From positions 1 through 64,000 of the forward strand of contig CAJXTB010000020.1 in assembly GCA_913061235.1 (NCBI GenBank): a stretch of DNA of 64,000 nt, read 5' to 3'. Below, one piece after another: positions 7,595 to 16,898 of the stretch. The stretch is from an uncultured Pseudomonadota bacterium (GTDB lineage Bacteria; Myxococcota_A; UBA796; GCA-2862545). The stretch's first letter is position 1; each line of letters begins with the position of its first letter. Position numbers and translations under genes: made by a program. The notes beneath the pieces are model-generated. The model was not told the DNA's origin. It worked only from the letters and a program-made list of their open reading frames with translations, and ran no database searches.

Positions 7595-8505
7595 GCCGTC
7601 TGGCCTCTACGCCAGTGGTCCCGCAGCGTGTACAGCACCGCGCGTAGCCCAGCGACCCACAGAGCAAACACCGCTGTAAGGGCGAGTGCGACCGGGTAGT
7701 CACGGCCGACTGCGGCGTCCCACAGCACGGTCCCGGCACCGCCCAGCAGCAACACCTTCTCGACGATGACAAGGCCCCCGAGCAAGGCTGGGGCTCGTCC
7801 TGCCAACAGCTCACACACGGCAATGGCGAGGTGACGCCACAGCCAGCTGCGCTCCGGTTCCCCACGGCTGTGTGCAGCAATGGCGAACGGACGGGAGCGA
7901 AGGGCGTGGACCTGTGTAGAGAGCTCTGTGTACGCGTCGAGCAGGCTTGCGGAGCCGATAGCCAAGATGCCGACGGCCACTACAAAGCGGAGCGTGGAGG
8001 CGTCGAGAGGCAGAGGAAACCAGCTGGGACGGCTAATGAGTCCGGCGTCTGTTGCGGCGACTACGCCCTCGTTGGCGCCATTCACAATGAGGTGCGCGAG
8101 CAGGAAGGTGGGGACGATGGACACCACCATCAGTACTGCCCTCGGCACACGAATGGACCGGCGCTGGACCACCGCACCGACTGCGGCCAGCCCAGTGAGC
8201 AACGCACTTCCGGCAAGCCACCAGCTCGCCGTCTTTAGCAGCGGCTGTGCAATGACCTCGCGGACGGGGGCACCTGGGCGCAACGACAGCGACTGTCCGA
8301 AGTCACCGATGAGGGTGCGACCAATGCGCTCCCATAGCGGTACATCGAGGCCCCACTGGGCTTCGAGTGTGGCACGCACAGCTTCCGCATTGGGAAGCAG
8401 GTCAATGGGGTCGCCCGGAGCGAGGGCCAACAACACCTGCATTCCCGCAACAGCGACAACGACCGTGAGTGCTGCCACGGCCCCGTGTTTCAGGGCCGCA
8501 AGCAT
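7591..8505 (-). CDS. ABC transporter permease (DppB/NikB-like)
   Basis: A 304-aa permease with about six hydrophobic helices. I start it at the ATG at 8505 (MLAALKHGAVAALTVV), where the start overlaps the stop of the binding-protein gene as TGATG; an earlier in-frame start would run well into that gene. DppB-type features are the N-terminal helix followed by a large periplasmic loop with LAPGDPIDLLPNAEAV, and the coupling region near LDAYTELSTQVHALRSRPFA. It pairs with the 6803-7594 permease to form the membrane channel of the importer. Confidence 0.88.
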   Translation of the reverse strand: MLAALKHGAVAALTVVVAVAGMQVLLALAPGDPIDLLPNAEAVRATLEAQWGLDVPLWERIGRTLIGDFGQSLSLRPGAPVREVIAQPLLKTASWWLAGSALLTGLAAVGAVVQRRSIRVPRAVLMVVSIVPTFLLAHLIVNGANEGVVAATDAGLISRPSWFPLPLDASTLRFVVAVGILAIGSASLLDAYTELSTQVHALRSRPFAIAAHSRGEPERSWLWRHLAIAVCELLAGRAPALLGGLVIVEKVLLLGGAGTVLWDAAVGRDYPVALALTAVFALWVAGLRAVLYTLRDHWRRGQTA

Positions 8506-10016
8506 CACTCGACGGACCAATCCTGTGCCCACGTGAAGAAGTAGAAGGGATGGACTTCTGCATTCTGTACGCGGGTAGAGACGGCGGCGTAGCTGTTGAG
8601 CGTCCACAAGAAGACCATGGGCTGGTCAGCGCTGATGCTGCCGTGTGCTTGTTGAAGCAGTGAGCGCTTGGCCTGCGGGTCCACCGTGGTGCGGGCTTGG
8701 TCGAGCAGCGCGTCGGTCGTCTCTGAGGCGTACCCGGTAAAGTTCCGGCTGCCTTGGCTGTGGAACTGCTCATGGATGTCTTCGTTGCGGTCGAACGTCC
8801 ACTGCGACAGGACCAGGTCAAAGTCGCGCGACTGCCACACGCGGGACTTCCACGCGGCTTCGTCGATGAACTCAGGCTCGAGCGTCACGCCGTACCGCTG
8901 TAGTTGCCCTTGAATGGCAATGACGACGTCCTGACCGACTTCCTGGTCGTCTTGCACGAGCAGGCGGAAGGTGAGGGGTTGGCCGTCTTTCACCCAGTGC
9001 GTGCCGTCGAAGGTGTAGCCCTTGGTGGCAATGAGGGTGCGTGCAGTGTCGGGGTCGTGAGCGACCTTACGGACATCATGGTTGTAGAACGGTGAGCTGC
9101 GTACGAAGGGCCCAGTGACGGTGTCTCCGGTGCCAATCGGGCGGAGCAGCTCGTCTACATTGATCATCATGGTCAGGGCAGAGCGCATGTCGGGGTCGGC
9201 CCACACGCCCTGGTGGTTCATGCCGATGTACCACCAGGAGTTGGTCTGGTACGGGTACAGCTCAATGCCGCGGTCCGCTTCCAGGGTTGCCAGGTCCCTG
9301 GGCACAACGCGGACAAGGGCTTCGAGCGATTGGTACACAAGAAGCTTGGCTTGGTAGCTCTTGTCGGCCACTTCGCGCAGGGTGGCTCCGTTGAGGTCTA
9401 CTTCTGCGAAGTACTCAACGTTGCGCTCAAGCACGATGGACCCGTCCGCACTGAAGGATGCGAGCTTGAACGGACCGGTACCGATGGGGTTGGTTCGGAA
9501 GGCGTCGTTGCGCTGGATGGCCGTGCCGGAAAAGCGATGCTTTGGCAAGATCTTGAACGACAGCTTGTCTTCGGGGGACAGCTCGGGACCGGCGAAGGTG
9601 AGTCGTAGCGAGCGTGGACCGGTGGCTTCAGCAGTGGTGATGAACGACACTCGAGCGGCTTCCGTCGATGCTGTGGTCGGGTCTTTCATGGCGTTGATGG
9701 TGAAGACAACGTCGTCTGCGGACAGCGCCTGTCCATCGTGCCAGGTCACGCCGCTGCGCAGGTCGATGGTCATGGACTGGCGGTCTTCGGCGATTTGGTA
9801 GCTCTGAACCAGCTCAGGCGTGGCAACGAGGGACCGACTGTCGGTGAACAGACCGTCGAACAGCAGCTCTTGTACCCGCGCTTCCGTCATGTTCGTAGTG
9901 AACAGTGGATTGATGGTGCCCGGAGCGCCGTCTTCGGCGTAGCGCAGCGGTGAAGCGATGGCGCTTGCCGCAAGGGCCAGAGCCCCGAAGACGAAAGGTA
10001 GTGTGAGACGGGGCAT
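8505..10016 (-). CDS. Family 5 extracellular solute-binding protein (peptide/nickel type)
   Basis: A 503-aa periplasmic binding protein with signal peptide MPRLTLPFVFGALALAASAIA. The ATG at 10016 has GAGGAG 5-7 nt upstream, which rules out a 22-residue upstream extension. SBP_bac_5 features are GTINPLFTTNMTEARVQELLFDGLF near the N-terminus, VTWHDGQALSADDVVFTI, the NPIGTGPFKLASF motif and MRSALTMMINVDEL. It delivers substrate to the permease pair encoded immediately downstream. The family covers peptides, nickel and other ligands, so the ligand is unknown. No lipobox is present, so the protein is probably free in the periplasm. Confidence 0.92.
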   Translation of the reverse strand: MPRLTLPFVFGALALAASAIASPLRYAEDGAPGTINPLFTTNMTEARVQELLFDGLFTDSRSLVATPELVQSYQIAEDRQSMTIDLRSGVTWHDGQALSADDVVFTINAMKDPTTASTEAARVSFITTAEATGPRSLRLTFAGPELSPEDKLSFKILPKHRFSGTAIQRNDAFRTNPIGTGPFKLASFSADGSIVLERNVEYFAEVDLNGATLREVADKSYQAKLLVYQSLEALVRVVPRDLATLEADRGIELYPYQTNSWWYIGMNHQGVWADPDMRSALTMMINVDELLRPIGTGDTVTGPFVRSSPFYNHDVRKVAHDPDTARTLIATKGYTFDGTHWVKDGQPLTFRLLVQDDQEVGQDVVIAIQGQLQRYGVTLEPEFIDEAAWKSRVWQSRDFDLVLSQWTFDRNEDIHEQFHSQGSRNFTGYASETTDALLDQARTTVDPQAKRSLLQQAHGSISADQPMVFLWTLNSYAAVSTRVQNAEVHPFYFFTWAQDWSVE

Positions 10017-10018
10017 AT

Positions 10019-11203
10019 TTACTCCTCTTTGCTGTCGCCAGCACGGTCTAGGCCTTCTAGCACGGAGAGGTCTGCAACCCACTCCCGTGCTGCGGCGGAC
10101 TCGGGCATAGCAGTCAACAGGGGTTCTAAAGCGTCCAGGGCTTCACGTGTTCGGCCTTGCTGGAGCAGGGCGCGAGCACGGGCTGAAGCGGCTCCGGCGG
10201 TATTTCTTGGGCCAATCGCGCGGTCGGTCGCGTCCCAAGCAATGTCTGCGAGGGCGCCGGCGAGGGCGGGGTGGTCATCCATCAGCGTACGGCTGCGGGC
10301 CACGAGGACTTCTTGGCGCAAGCGCTCTGCCAAGGAAAGCTCGCTGAGCAGGGAAACACCATCGAGTGGGGCCTGCTGAACAATGCGTAGGCGCTCGCTC
10401 TCAATGACCGCGTCGAGGGCGACGACACTCGCGTGAAGACTCGGCAGGTCAGTCGCCTCAAATGCCGGTAATGACGGGCTTGTAGCACCCATTATCCCTG
10501 GCAGGGCCGTGGCAGCACTCTGATGGACGAGGTCGTCAGCGGTCGGCATGGCAGACAGGAAGCGCGATGCGAGCCCTTCGGCCTGGGAGACGGTGTCAAT
10601 CAGTGCGGCGGGGTCGTCGCTTGCGAGCAGGAAGGCATAGCCACAAGGGTCGCGGATGATGCGGGTCTCGTTCTGCATGACGGGGACGGCCACGAGTGCT
10701 CGCAGGGCCTCAACGTCAGCTCCGTAGGCGTCAATGCGGTCGTTCGCCCACTCGGGCACCGCGGTTCCGTCGAACGGAATGGTGGCACTGTCTGTCAACG
10801 CGGATGGCAGCCGTTGGGGACCTCCGCAGCGACGCCACAACGGGACGACACCCAGGATGCCATCGTCTGTGGGCAGGCCGCGTGATTGCCAAACCTTCAG
10901 CGTTCGCCAGATGGCGAGGTCCGTGATGGCTGCGAGGTCCGCGTACACCGTCTGGCGTGCAAGGCGTGCGCGAAATTGGCCTGTCGAGTCGCTCGCGAAT
11001 GCCCCAACGGCCGTGTTGAGGTCAGAGGCGTGTAGAGCCACCCAGCCATCGCGATTGGCGGCGGTGAGCGCTTCGAAGGCGCTCGGCGTGATGATGGCCT
11101 CAGCGAGCCAAGACGACGTGTCTAGCGGCATGTCCGGTGTGCTGGGAGTCTCGGAACAGCCCGAGAAAAACACGAGCGCCAGTGCCGGGAGCTGTCGCCT
11201 CAC
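10019..11203 (-). CDS. Lipoprotein with TPR-like C-terminus, function unknown
   Basis: A 394-aa lipoprotein: MRRQLPALALVFFSGC, with lipidation at Cys16. Residues 30-250 are helical and not recognised. The C-terminus has TPR-like helices (ALLQQGRTREALDALEPLLTAMPESAAAREWVADLSVLEGL). It is followed after 2 nt by the binding-protein gene and overlaps the small lipoprotein gene by 4 nt, so it is made with the ABC importer. It could be an accessory envelope protein for uptake; that is inferred from position only. Confidence 0.78.
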   Translation of the reverse strand: MRRQLPALALVFFSGCSETPSTPDMPLDTSSWLAEAIITPSAFEALTAANRDGWVALHASDLNTAVGAFASDSTGQFRARLARQTVYADLAAITDLAIWRTLKVWQSRGLPTDDGILGVVPLWRRCGGPQRLPSALTDSATIPFDGTAVPEWANDRIDAYGADVEALRALVAVPVMQNETRIIRDPCGYAFLLASDDPAALIDTVSQAEGLASRFLSAMPTADDLVHQSAATALPGIMGATSPSLPAFEATDLPSLHASVVALDAVIESERLRIVQQAPLDGVSLLSELSLAERLRQEVLVARSRTLMDDHPALAGALADIAWDATDRAIGPRNTAGAASARARALLQQGRTREALDALEPLLTAMPESAAAREWVADLSVLEGLDRAGDSKEE

Positions 11204-11628
11204 TGGCCCTCGTACGCAGCACCACCGGTAAGGGTCGGTTCGGCCTGCATAGACGGAACCAGATTCTCACCGTCATCTTGGACCCGAAGCACTTCTTCGG
11301 TCAGCTCAATGGGGCCCACCGAGTGCTCACCGCTCTTGTAGTAGAACTCGAGCTGCTCAATCGAAAAGCCTGGCTTGAACACGTCGAGTAGGTAGGTCTG
11401 GCGCTTGCCGATACCGGTTCGCGAAGCGTCATCTGTTCGCAGGTAGTCAATGGTGAACTGACCCTGACGGTCGGTCACCAGCTCTACATTGCCGGGCTCT
11501 AGGCTGACAATGGCGTTGTCGAGCGGCTGGCCAGCGGCGTCTGTCACCATGCCGGTGATCATGCGCTTGCTTCCGCACGCGGACAGGGCCAGACAGCCGG
11601 CCAACACAAGGGGAGTCATGAGGCGCAT
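11200..11628 (-). CDS. Small lipoprotein with carboxypeptidase-regulatory-like domain
   Basis: A 142-aa lipoprotein: MRLMTPLVLAGCLALSAC with the lipobox Cys at residue 18. The mature part begins ITGMVTDAAGQPLDNAIVSL and continues with TDRQGQFTIDYL, the typical carboxypeptidase D regulatory-like (transthyretin-type) beta-sandwich. Such domains are found in surface and TonB-linked proteins. The gene overlaps the pseudokinase gene by 1 nt and the next lipoprotein by 4 nt. Its exact role is not known. Confidence 0.8.
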   Translation of the reverse strand: MRLMTPLVLAGCLALSACGSKRMITGMVTDAAGQPLDNAIVSLEPGNVELVTDRQGQFTIDYLRTDDASRTGIGKRQTYLLDVFKPGFSIEQLEFYYKSGEHSVGPIELTEEVLRVQDDGENLVPSMQAEPTLTGGAAYEGQ

Positions 11629-14600
11629 TATTCGATCCGCTGCTGCATATCGGTGAGTCGAGCGAGCTGTGTGTCGGCCCGGCTAGCAAGGTCGGAGCGG
11701 TCCGCAGACTGCACGTGGGTCTTGTACCGTTCCCACGCCCGGATGCTCTTGTACAGATTGTCCGGTTCACTGTTTTCGTAGAAGAGGCCTTGAAGAGCCA
11801 GAGCTTCGGTCTCATAAATCATCGCTTTACGCGAGAACAGAATGTCAGACGGTAGACGTGCCCAGTTCCGTTCGGCGGTCTGCGCTCGGGCAAGGGCGGT
11901 CTCGTAGTCGCCTTGACGCAGGTACAGCTCGGCCTGTTCGACAAGGTACTGCGGGTTGTACTCGTTGCGTGGAATCGACAGGATAGCGTCGAGATGTTGT
12001 TCACGGTCGAACACGTCATCGCGCGCTTTGGCGTCTTCGTACAGAATGCCGCGGGCTTCTTCGAAAGTGGGGTTGGTGCGCTCGACCATGGTGAGCGTCA
12101 TGCGCTCGTCGTCAGTCAGAGCGCCGCGCAGAGCCGGGGTCATGTACGACGCCAAATCGCTCTCGGGCTCTGGCGTGCGGACCGCTACGATGGGTGCGGG
12201 AGCGGTCACTGGAGCGGGACGGGTGACGACGGGAGCTGGACGCGGAGCGGGTGCTGGGCGCGGGGTCGGCGCGGGTCGGGCAACCGGTGCTGGACGTGGC
12301 GCGGGAGCGGGTGCCGGGCGAACGACGGGCGTGGGTGCTGGGCGAACGACGGGTGCGGGAGCGGGTGCTGGGCGAACGACAGGCGCAGGTGCTGGGCGAA
12401 CGACGGGCGCAGGTGCTGGGCGAACGACGGGCGCTGGCCGGACAACAGGAGCGGGCGTTGGGGCAACGACGGGCGCTGGCCGGACAACTGGTGCTGGAGT
12501 TGGGGCAACGACGGGCGCTGGCCGGACAACAGGAGCGGGCGCAGGTGCTGGGCGAACGACAGGAGCTGGCTCTTCAGCGGGTTCTGGTGCCACAATAGGG
12601 GCGGTCGCTTCTACCGGTCCGGGAGCTTCAACATCCACTGGGGCAACGGAAGGGGGAGCGACTGCGAGCTGCGTGCCCGTGGTGCTTCCGCCGTATTGCC
12701 AGTAAAAGAGTCCGCCGCCACCCACGCAAGTGAGCAGTAGGAGGGCGACCACTAAGCCTGCGCCAATGCCGGCAAACACTGCGGCACCACCGGCGTCTTC
12801 TTCGTCATCTTCCCACTCGGCTGTGGGAGGGGAAGCGGCTGGGGGCTCGACTGGCGGCGGCACGACCGCAGGAGCCGCGTTGTCGACGCCTTGGGCCACA
12901 GGGTCCCACTCGGTGGCGTCTTCAACAGGCCGCTGAATCCAGCCGGTCTCGGAGGGGTCTTCGGGCGGTGCTGGGAAGGTCGACAGCGCTGGAGACGGTG
13001 CCACGCGGCGCTCAAACACGGGCTGCGAGTTGTTGTCCACGAACGCAATCGGCGACATGGCTTCTTCAATACCGCTGGGAGACGGGTCATCGGAAGCCGG
13101 CAGCTCGGAGCGAGTTCCGTCCGCAGTCATGTCCATAGCGGCGACGACATTTGTGGGTTCGTCTAGCGGAATGGGAAGTGGAACTTCTTCAGACTCGTCA
13201 TCGAGCTCAACGGCAACGATGGCGATGTTCTCGTCTGGCTGGAATGCGGCGACAACAGGGGCCGGTGTGGGCTCGGGCTGCACCTCAAGGAGCTCGTCTT
13301 CGAGCTCAATCTCGACTTCCGCTACAGCGGGTTCGTCCTCAAGGGGCTCGGGGGCGATCTCTGCAACGGCAGGCTCAAGGAGACCGTCTTCCAACAGGCC
13401 GTCGTCGTCTTCCAACAGGCCGTCGTCGTCCAACAGCTCGGCGTCGAGCAGAGCATCACCGAGCATCAGGTCGGGCTCGGGCGGTGTCAGCGTCACATTT
13501 GCCGAACGTCTGGGGGGAGGAGGTAACGGGGTCTCAGCATCGTCGACTGCGAGGGCTGCGAAGTAGGCATCGGGCGACGACAGCAGCAGGTCATCATCGT
13601 CACCGAGGGTGCCGTCACCGAAGGCGTCGTTGAGGGCGGAGTCGTCGATTCGTGGCGGTGCAGGAGGTGCGGTGGAGACCGGTAGTCCAGGGCTCGCCGC
13701 GCTCTCGGCACGCGCGCGGTCTTCTTCCAAGGCGAACTGGACGTCTGTTGGAGCGTCGTCCTCTTCGGGGTCAGGCACGAAGGGCTGCATGGGGCTCAGT
13801 GTTGGCCGGCGCAGCGCTTGCGTCTCATCCGTGTAGTGGCCAGCCGGCACTGGGGTACCTGCATCGCGCGGGTCGGTCTCGCGCAGTGGAGCCAAGAACG
13901 CGTCCATCTCAGCATCAATCTCGGTGAAGGTGAATCCAGCCATCAGGCCTCGGATGTCTTCGCGTAGGACGAACGCACGCTGGAACCGGTGACGGCCATT
14001 GAGTGCCAGTGCGCGATACAGCACCTTGTCGATTCCAGGCATCTCGTCTTTCGCGCGGAGAAGCTGGGCTGAGACTTCCGCGCGACGGATGGCGTGAATT
14101 GTCTGTAAGTTGGACCCGGCCTTGAACAGCGGCGTGAGGGTCAGCGCTTCGTAGAACAAGGCACCAAGAGCGAAGATGTCCGACTCCGGTCCCAGAGGCC
14201 GGTCCGGGTAGGTCTGCTCCGGAGCCAAGTACTCCATGCGCGGCATGACCGGACTGGTCGCGCCACCCAAGGGAAGCATGGTCGGGGAGCGAATCAGGCC
14301 GAAGTCGGCCAGGCGCACCTTGTTGTCTGCGGTGATTCGAACGGCACGCGGTGTGAGGCCCTGGTGCAGAACATGCTCACGCCCAGAGAACGTTGCCGGG
14401 TGGCTGTGAAGGACTTCAAGAGCGCTGCACAGCTGACTGGCAATCTGCAGAAAGATGGTGCGCGGAAGTTCGACACCCGTCTCGCGGCAGTGGTCGAGAA
14501 TGGCTTGCAGCGAGATGCTGTCGGTCCACTCAGTGATGACGAAGACATCGTCACCGGCGTCTACCAGTTCGTGTACGCGAGCGATGGTCGGATGAGAGAC

Positions 14601-14798
14601 CGAACCGAGGTCCTGAACCCGGGCGCGAATCGACGGCATCATGGCCGAAGAGGCGGCCAGTGCCGGCACTAAGCGATGCACACGAACCTGCATTCCTGCC
14701 GGCTCATCGAGCATACCGACGAATGTCTCGGCGACCCCTGTGGACCGCAAACGTCTCATCAGAGTGAAAGGGCCGATCTTTGCTGGCAAGAGGAACAT
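11628..14798 (-). CDS. Membrane-anchored pseudokinase with Pro-Ala-Val repeat and C-terminal TPR region
   Basis: About 1056 aa, first gene of the minus-strand operon. I start it at the ATG at 14798 (GGGG upstream); a 22-residue extension is possible. Residues 6-290 have a Ser/Thr kinase fold: VHELVDAGDDVFVITEW, DFGLIRSP, YLAPEQ and DIFALGALFYEAL. The ATP lysine is not evident (MQVRVHRLV), and the catalytic loop reads HQGLTPRAV, without the HRD Asp or following Asn, so it is a predicted pseudokinase. An acidic, low-complexity linker follows, then one transmembrane helix at about 672-700 (AGIGAGLVVALLLLTCVGGG), then about 120 residues of PAPVVRPAP-type repeats likely in the periplasm, and a helical TPR-like C-terminus (YLRQGDYETALARAQTAERNW). 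It could link cytoplasmic regulation to the envelope. Confidence 0.85.
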   Translation of the reverse strand: MFLLPAKIGPFTLMRRLRSTGVAETFVGMLDEPAGMQVRVHRLVPALAASSAMMPSIRARVQDLGSVSHPTIARVHELVDAGDDVFVITEWTDSISLQAILDHCRETGVELPRTIFLQIASQLCSALEVLHSHPATFSGREHVLHQGLTPRAVRITADNKVRLADFGLIRSPTMLPLGGATSPVMPRMEYLAPEQTYPDRPLGPESDIFALGALFYEALTLTPLFKAGSNLQTIHAIRRAEVSAQLLRAKDEMPGIDKVLYRALALNGRHRFQRAFVLREDIRGLMAGFTFTEIDAEMDAFLAPLRETDPRDAGTPVPAGHYTDETQALRRPTLSPMQPFVPDPEEDDAPTDVQFALEEDRARAESAASPGLPVSTAPPAPPRIDDSALNDAFGDGTLGDDDDLLLSSPDAYFAALAVDDAETPLPPPPRRSANVTLTPPEPDLMLGDALLDAELLDDDGLLEDDDGLLEDGLLEPAVAEIAPEPLEDEPAVAEVEIELEDELLEVQPEPTPAPVVAAFQPDENIAIVAVELDDESEEVPLPIPLDEPTNVVAAMDMTADGTRSELPASDDPSPSGIEEAMSPIAFVDNNSQPVFERRVAPSPALSTFPAPPEDPSETGWIQRPVEDATEWDPVAQGVDNAAPAVVPPPVEPPAASPPTAEWEDDEEDAGGAAVFAGIGAGLVVALLLLTCVGGGGLFYWQYGGSTTGTQLAVAPPSVAPVDVEAPGPVEATAPIVAPEPAEEPAPVVRPAPAPAPVVRPAPVVAPTPAPVVRPAPVVAPTPAPVVRPAPVVRPAPAPVVRPAPAPVVRPAPAPAPVVRPAPTPVVRPAPAPAPRPAPVARPAPTPRPAPAPRPAPVVTRPAPVTAPAPIVAVRTPEPESDLASYMTPALRGALTDDERMTLTMVERTNPTFEEARGILYEDAKARDDVFDREQHLDAILSIPRNEYNPQYLVEQAELYLRQGDYETALARAQTAERNWARLPSDILFSRKAMIYETEALALQGLFYENSEPDNLYKSIRAWERYKTHVQSADRSDLASRADTQLARLTDMQQRIE
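12190..12580 (-). repeat. Coding tandem repeat encoding PAPVVRPAP-type units
   Basis: Degenerate tandem repeats within the pseudokinase gene, with units such as GGTGCTGGGCGAACGACGGG on the plus strand. They encode alternating Pro-Ala and Val-Val-Arg-Pro blocks, as expected for an extended, stiff periplasmic spacer. Near-identical DNA units suggest expansion by slippage or recombination, so length may vary between strains or be misassembled. Confidence 0.85.
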
Positions 14799-14898
14799 CA
14801 AGACCCCGACGTCACATGCTTGTAGAACTGGGGCGGAATAGCGCTTTGGGGCCCATTCTGTCAATGCTTGTGCGGTGCCAACACGCTAACTCTCGGAC

Positions 14899-15351
14899 AT
14901 GAAGTGGTTGTTGCTGGTCTGTTTTTCCGCTGGATGCGCGGTCTCCGTGCGCGGCGCCGTTGTGCCTAGTGGCGACAACGTCGTGTTGCGGGAGCTTACG
15001 GGCGACCAGACCCCCCTGCGATTGCGAGGGGATGCGCGCGTCCTCCGTTTCTTGGACGGCGAGCTTCTCGAGCTGTCTGGTGTGCAGTCTTGGGGGCGGC
15101 TTCGCGTGGTCGAGTGGCGCTTGATTGAAGGCGTTAGCGGAATTCCCGCGTACATCGGGATTGTAGAGCGGTATGGCCAGCAGCTGTCGCTGCGCGAGTA
15201 CAACTCGGGAGCGCAGGTGTTGCTCGAGCCTGACGTCACACAAGAGTTGCTGGCGTTCATTGGCAAGCCGGTGATGGTCGAGGGATACATCGACGCGAGC
15301 AACCAGCTGGCGGTCGTGCACTATCAGATCCTCGTAGAAGGCGAGGAATAG
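14899..15351 (+). CDS. Small lipoprotein, function unknown
   Basis: A 150-aa predicted lipoprotein, MKWLLLVCFSAGC with Cys13 as lipidation site. The mature domain is beta-rich (VVLRELTGDQTPLRLRGDARVL, RFLDGELLELSGVQSWGRLRVVEWRLIEG) and may be an OB-like barrel, but I recognise no family. It is divergent from the pseudokinase operon with a 100-bp gap that must hold both promoters; purH starts 12 bp after its stop. Confidence 0.72.
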   Translation: MKWLLLVCFSAGCAVSVRGAVVPSGDNVVLRELTGDQTPLRLRGDARVLRFLDGELLELSGVQSWGRLRVVEWRLIEGVSGIPAYIGIVERYGQQLSLREYNSGAQVLLEPDVTQELLAFIGKPVMVEGYIDASNQLAVVHYQILVEGEE

Positions 15352-15362
15352 CGAGGTCTTCT

Positions 15363-16892
15363 TTGCCTAATGCCTTGATTTCAGTGTCGGACAAGACGGG
15401 TGTCGTCGCCTTCGCCACAACCTTGGTCTCGGCGGGCTTCCAAGTGCTGTCGACCGGCGGAACCGCGCGAGTGCTTCGGGAAGCAGGGCTGGACATCACG
15501 GAGGTTCAGGATTTCACTGGGGCGCCAGAGCGCATGAACGGTCGCGTCAAGACCCTGCATCCACGCGTTCATGCTGCCATTCTCGGTGACCGCGTGCGCC
15601 ATGCGCAAGAAGCGTCTGACGCCGACATTCCGTGGATTGATGTAGTCGTGGTCAATCTGTACCCCTTCGAGCAGACCGTTGCGTCTGGCGCCGACGCCGA
15701 TACTGTTGTCGAGAACATTGATATCGGCGGCCCAACAATGGTCAGGGCGGCGGCAAAGAACCACCAATACGTCTCGGTTGTTGTGGACCCTGCGGACTAC
15801 GACCGTGTGGGGACCGCGATTGCTAAAGACTCTGTGACGTTGGACCTACGCCGTGAATTGGCGGCGAAAGCATTCCGGCACACCGCCCGGTACGACGCTC
15901 TAATTGCCGACCACTTCACCAACACTGCCTTTCCCGAGACCAAGTCCGTTCCGCTACGCAAGATGCAGGACTGCCGCTACGGGGAGAATCCTCATCAGGC
16001 AGCCGCTTTGTACGCGGATGCATCGGCAACGGGCCGCAGCTTGGCTCGCCTGGTCCAGCACCAAGGCAAGACCTTGTCGTTCAACAACCTTGCGGACCTG
16101 GACGGTGCAGTCCGGGCCGTGTTTGAGCACGAAGATGCTGCATGCGTTGTCGTCAAGCACATGAACCCGTGCGGAGCGGCGATTGCAGCGACCCCCGCAG
16201 CTGCCTTCACCACTGCCTTGGCCGGTGACCCGACCAGTGCGTATGGTGGGATTGTGGCTTTCAATCGGCCTGTAGATGTCGACGCCGTCATCGCCATCCG
16301 CAAGTCCCGCACCTTCTTCGAAGTGGTGGCTGCGCCCGGTTTTTCACCGGAAGCCCTTGAGAAGCTGTCCGCTCGTGCCAAGCTCCGCGTCATTGAGTTG
16401 CCGGCAGACTGGGCCGACAGCCGCCCATCCGGTCACGACGCTCGCCGGGTTCAAGGCGGCTGGTTGCTGCAGGATTGGGATGTTGGCGCGGTTCCCGAGT
16501 GGAATGTGGTCACCGAACGCGTCCCGACTGGGCAGGAGGAACGGGCGCTTCGGTTTGCTTGGGCGAACGTGCGCAGCGTGAAGTCTAACGCCATCGTCCT
16601 TGCTGCCGCGGACGGTGAACATGCGTGGCTCAATGGCGTGGGGGCCGGACAGATGAGTCGGGTGGACGCGGTGAACTTTGCGGTTCAGAAGGCGACCGGT
16701 CCGACTCAAGGAACGGTCCTTGCGTCAGATGCGTTCTTCCCCTTTGCTGACGGCGTCGAGCGTGCAGCCGAAGCGGGAGTGATGGCGATTGTCCAGCCGG
16801 GTGGCTCTATTCGCGACGATGACGTGATTGCCGCCGCCAATGCCGCGGGAATCGCGATGGTGTTCACCGGAATGCGGCACTTCCGCCACTAA
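15363..16892 (+). CDS. purH: Bifunctional AICAR formyltransferase / IMP cyclohydrolase
   Basis: A 509-aa protein performing the last two steps of purine synthesis: AICAR to FAICAR with 10-formyl-THF, then cyclisation to IMP. The N-terminal cyclohydrolase reads [42 protein letters not shown] and [14 protein letters not shown]. The transferase domain has [19 protein letters not shown] and ending [17 protein letters not shown]. The start is TTG at 15363, supported by GAGG at 15353-15356 and the family N-terminus; no in-frame ATG precedes it. It converges on purD with only 6 bp between the stops. Confidence 0.97.
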   Translation: MPNALISVSDKTGVVAFATTLVSAGFQVLSTGGTARVLREAGLDITEVQDFTGAPERMNGRVKTLHPRVHAAILGDRVRHAQEASDADIPWIDVVVVNLYPFEQTVASGADADTVVENIDIGGPTMVRAAAKNHQYVSVVVDPADYDRVGTAIAKDSVTLDLRRELAAKAFRHTARYDALIADHFTNTAFPETKSVPLRKMQDCRYGENPHQAAALYADASATGRSLARLVQHQGKTLSFNNLADLDGAVRAVFEHEDAACVVVKHMNPCGAAIAATPAAAFTTALAGDPTSAYGGIVAFNRPVDVDAVIAIRKSRTFFEVVAAPGFSPEALEKLSARAKLRVIELPADWADSRPSGHDARRVQGGWLLQDWDVGAVPEWNVVTERVPTGQEERALRFAWANVRSVKSNAIVLAAADGEHAWLNGVGAGQMSRVDAVNFAVQKATGPTQGTVLASDAFFPFADGVERAAEAGVMAIVQPGGSIRDDDVIAAANAAGIAMVFTGMRHFRH

Positions 16893-16898
16893 ACACAC

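Noticed and set aside
12190-12580. Possible CRISPR-like array
   Set aside because: Units are in-frame coding repeats (multiples of 3 nt, PAPVVRPAP) with no unique spacers and no cas genes nearby.
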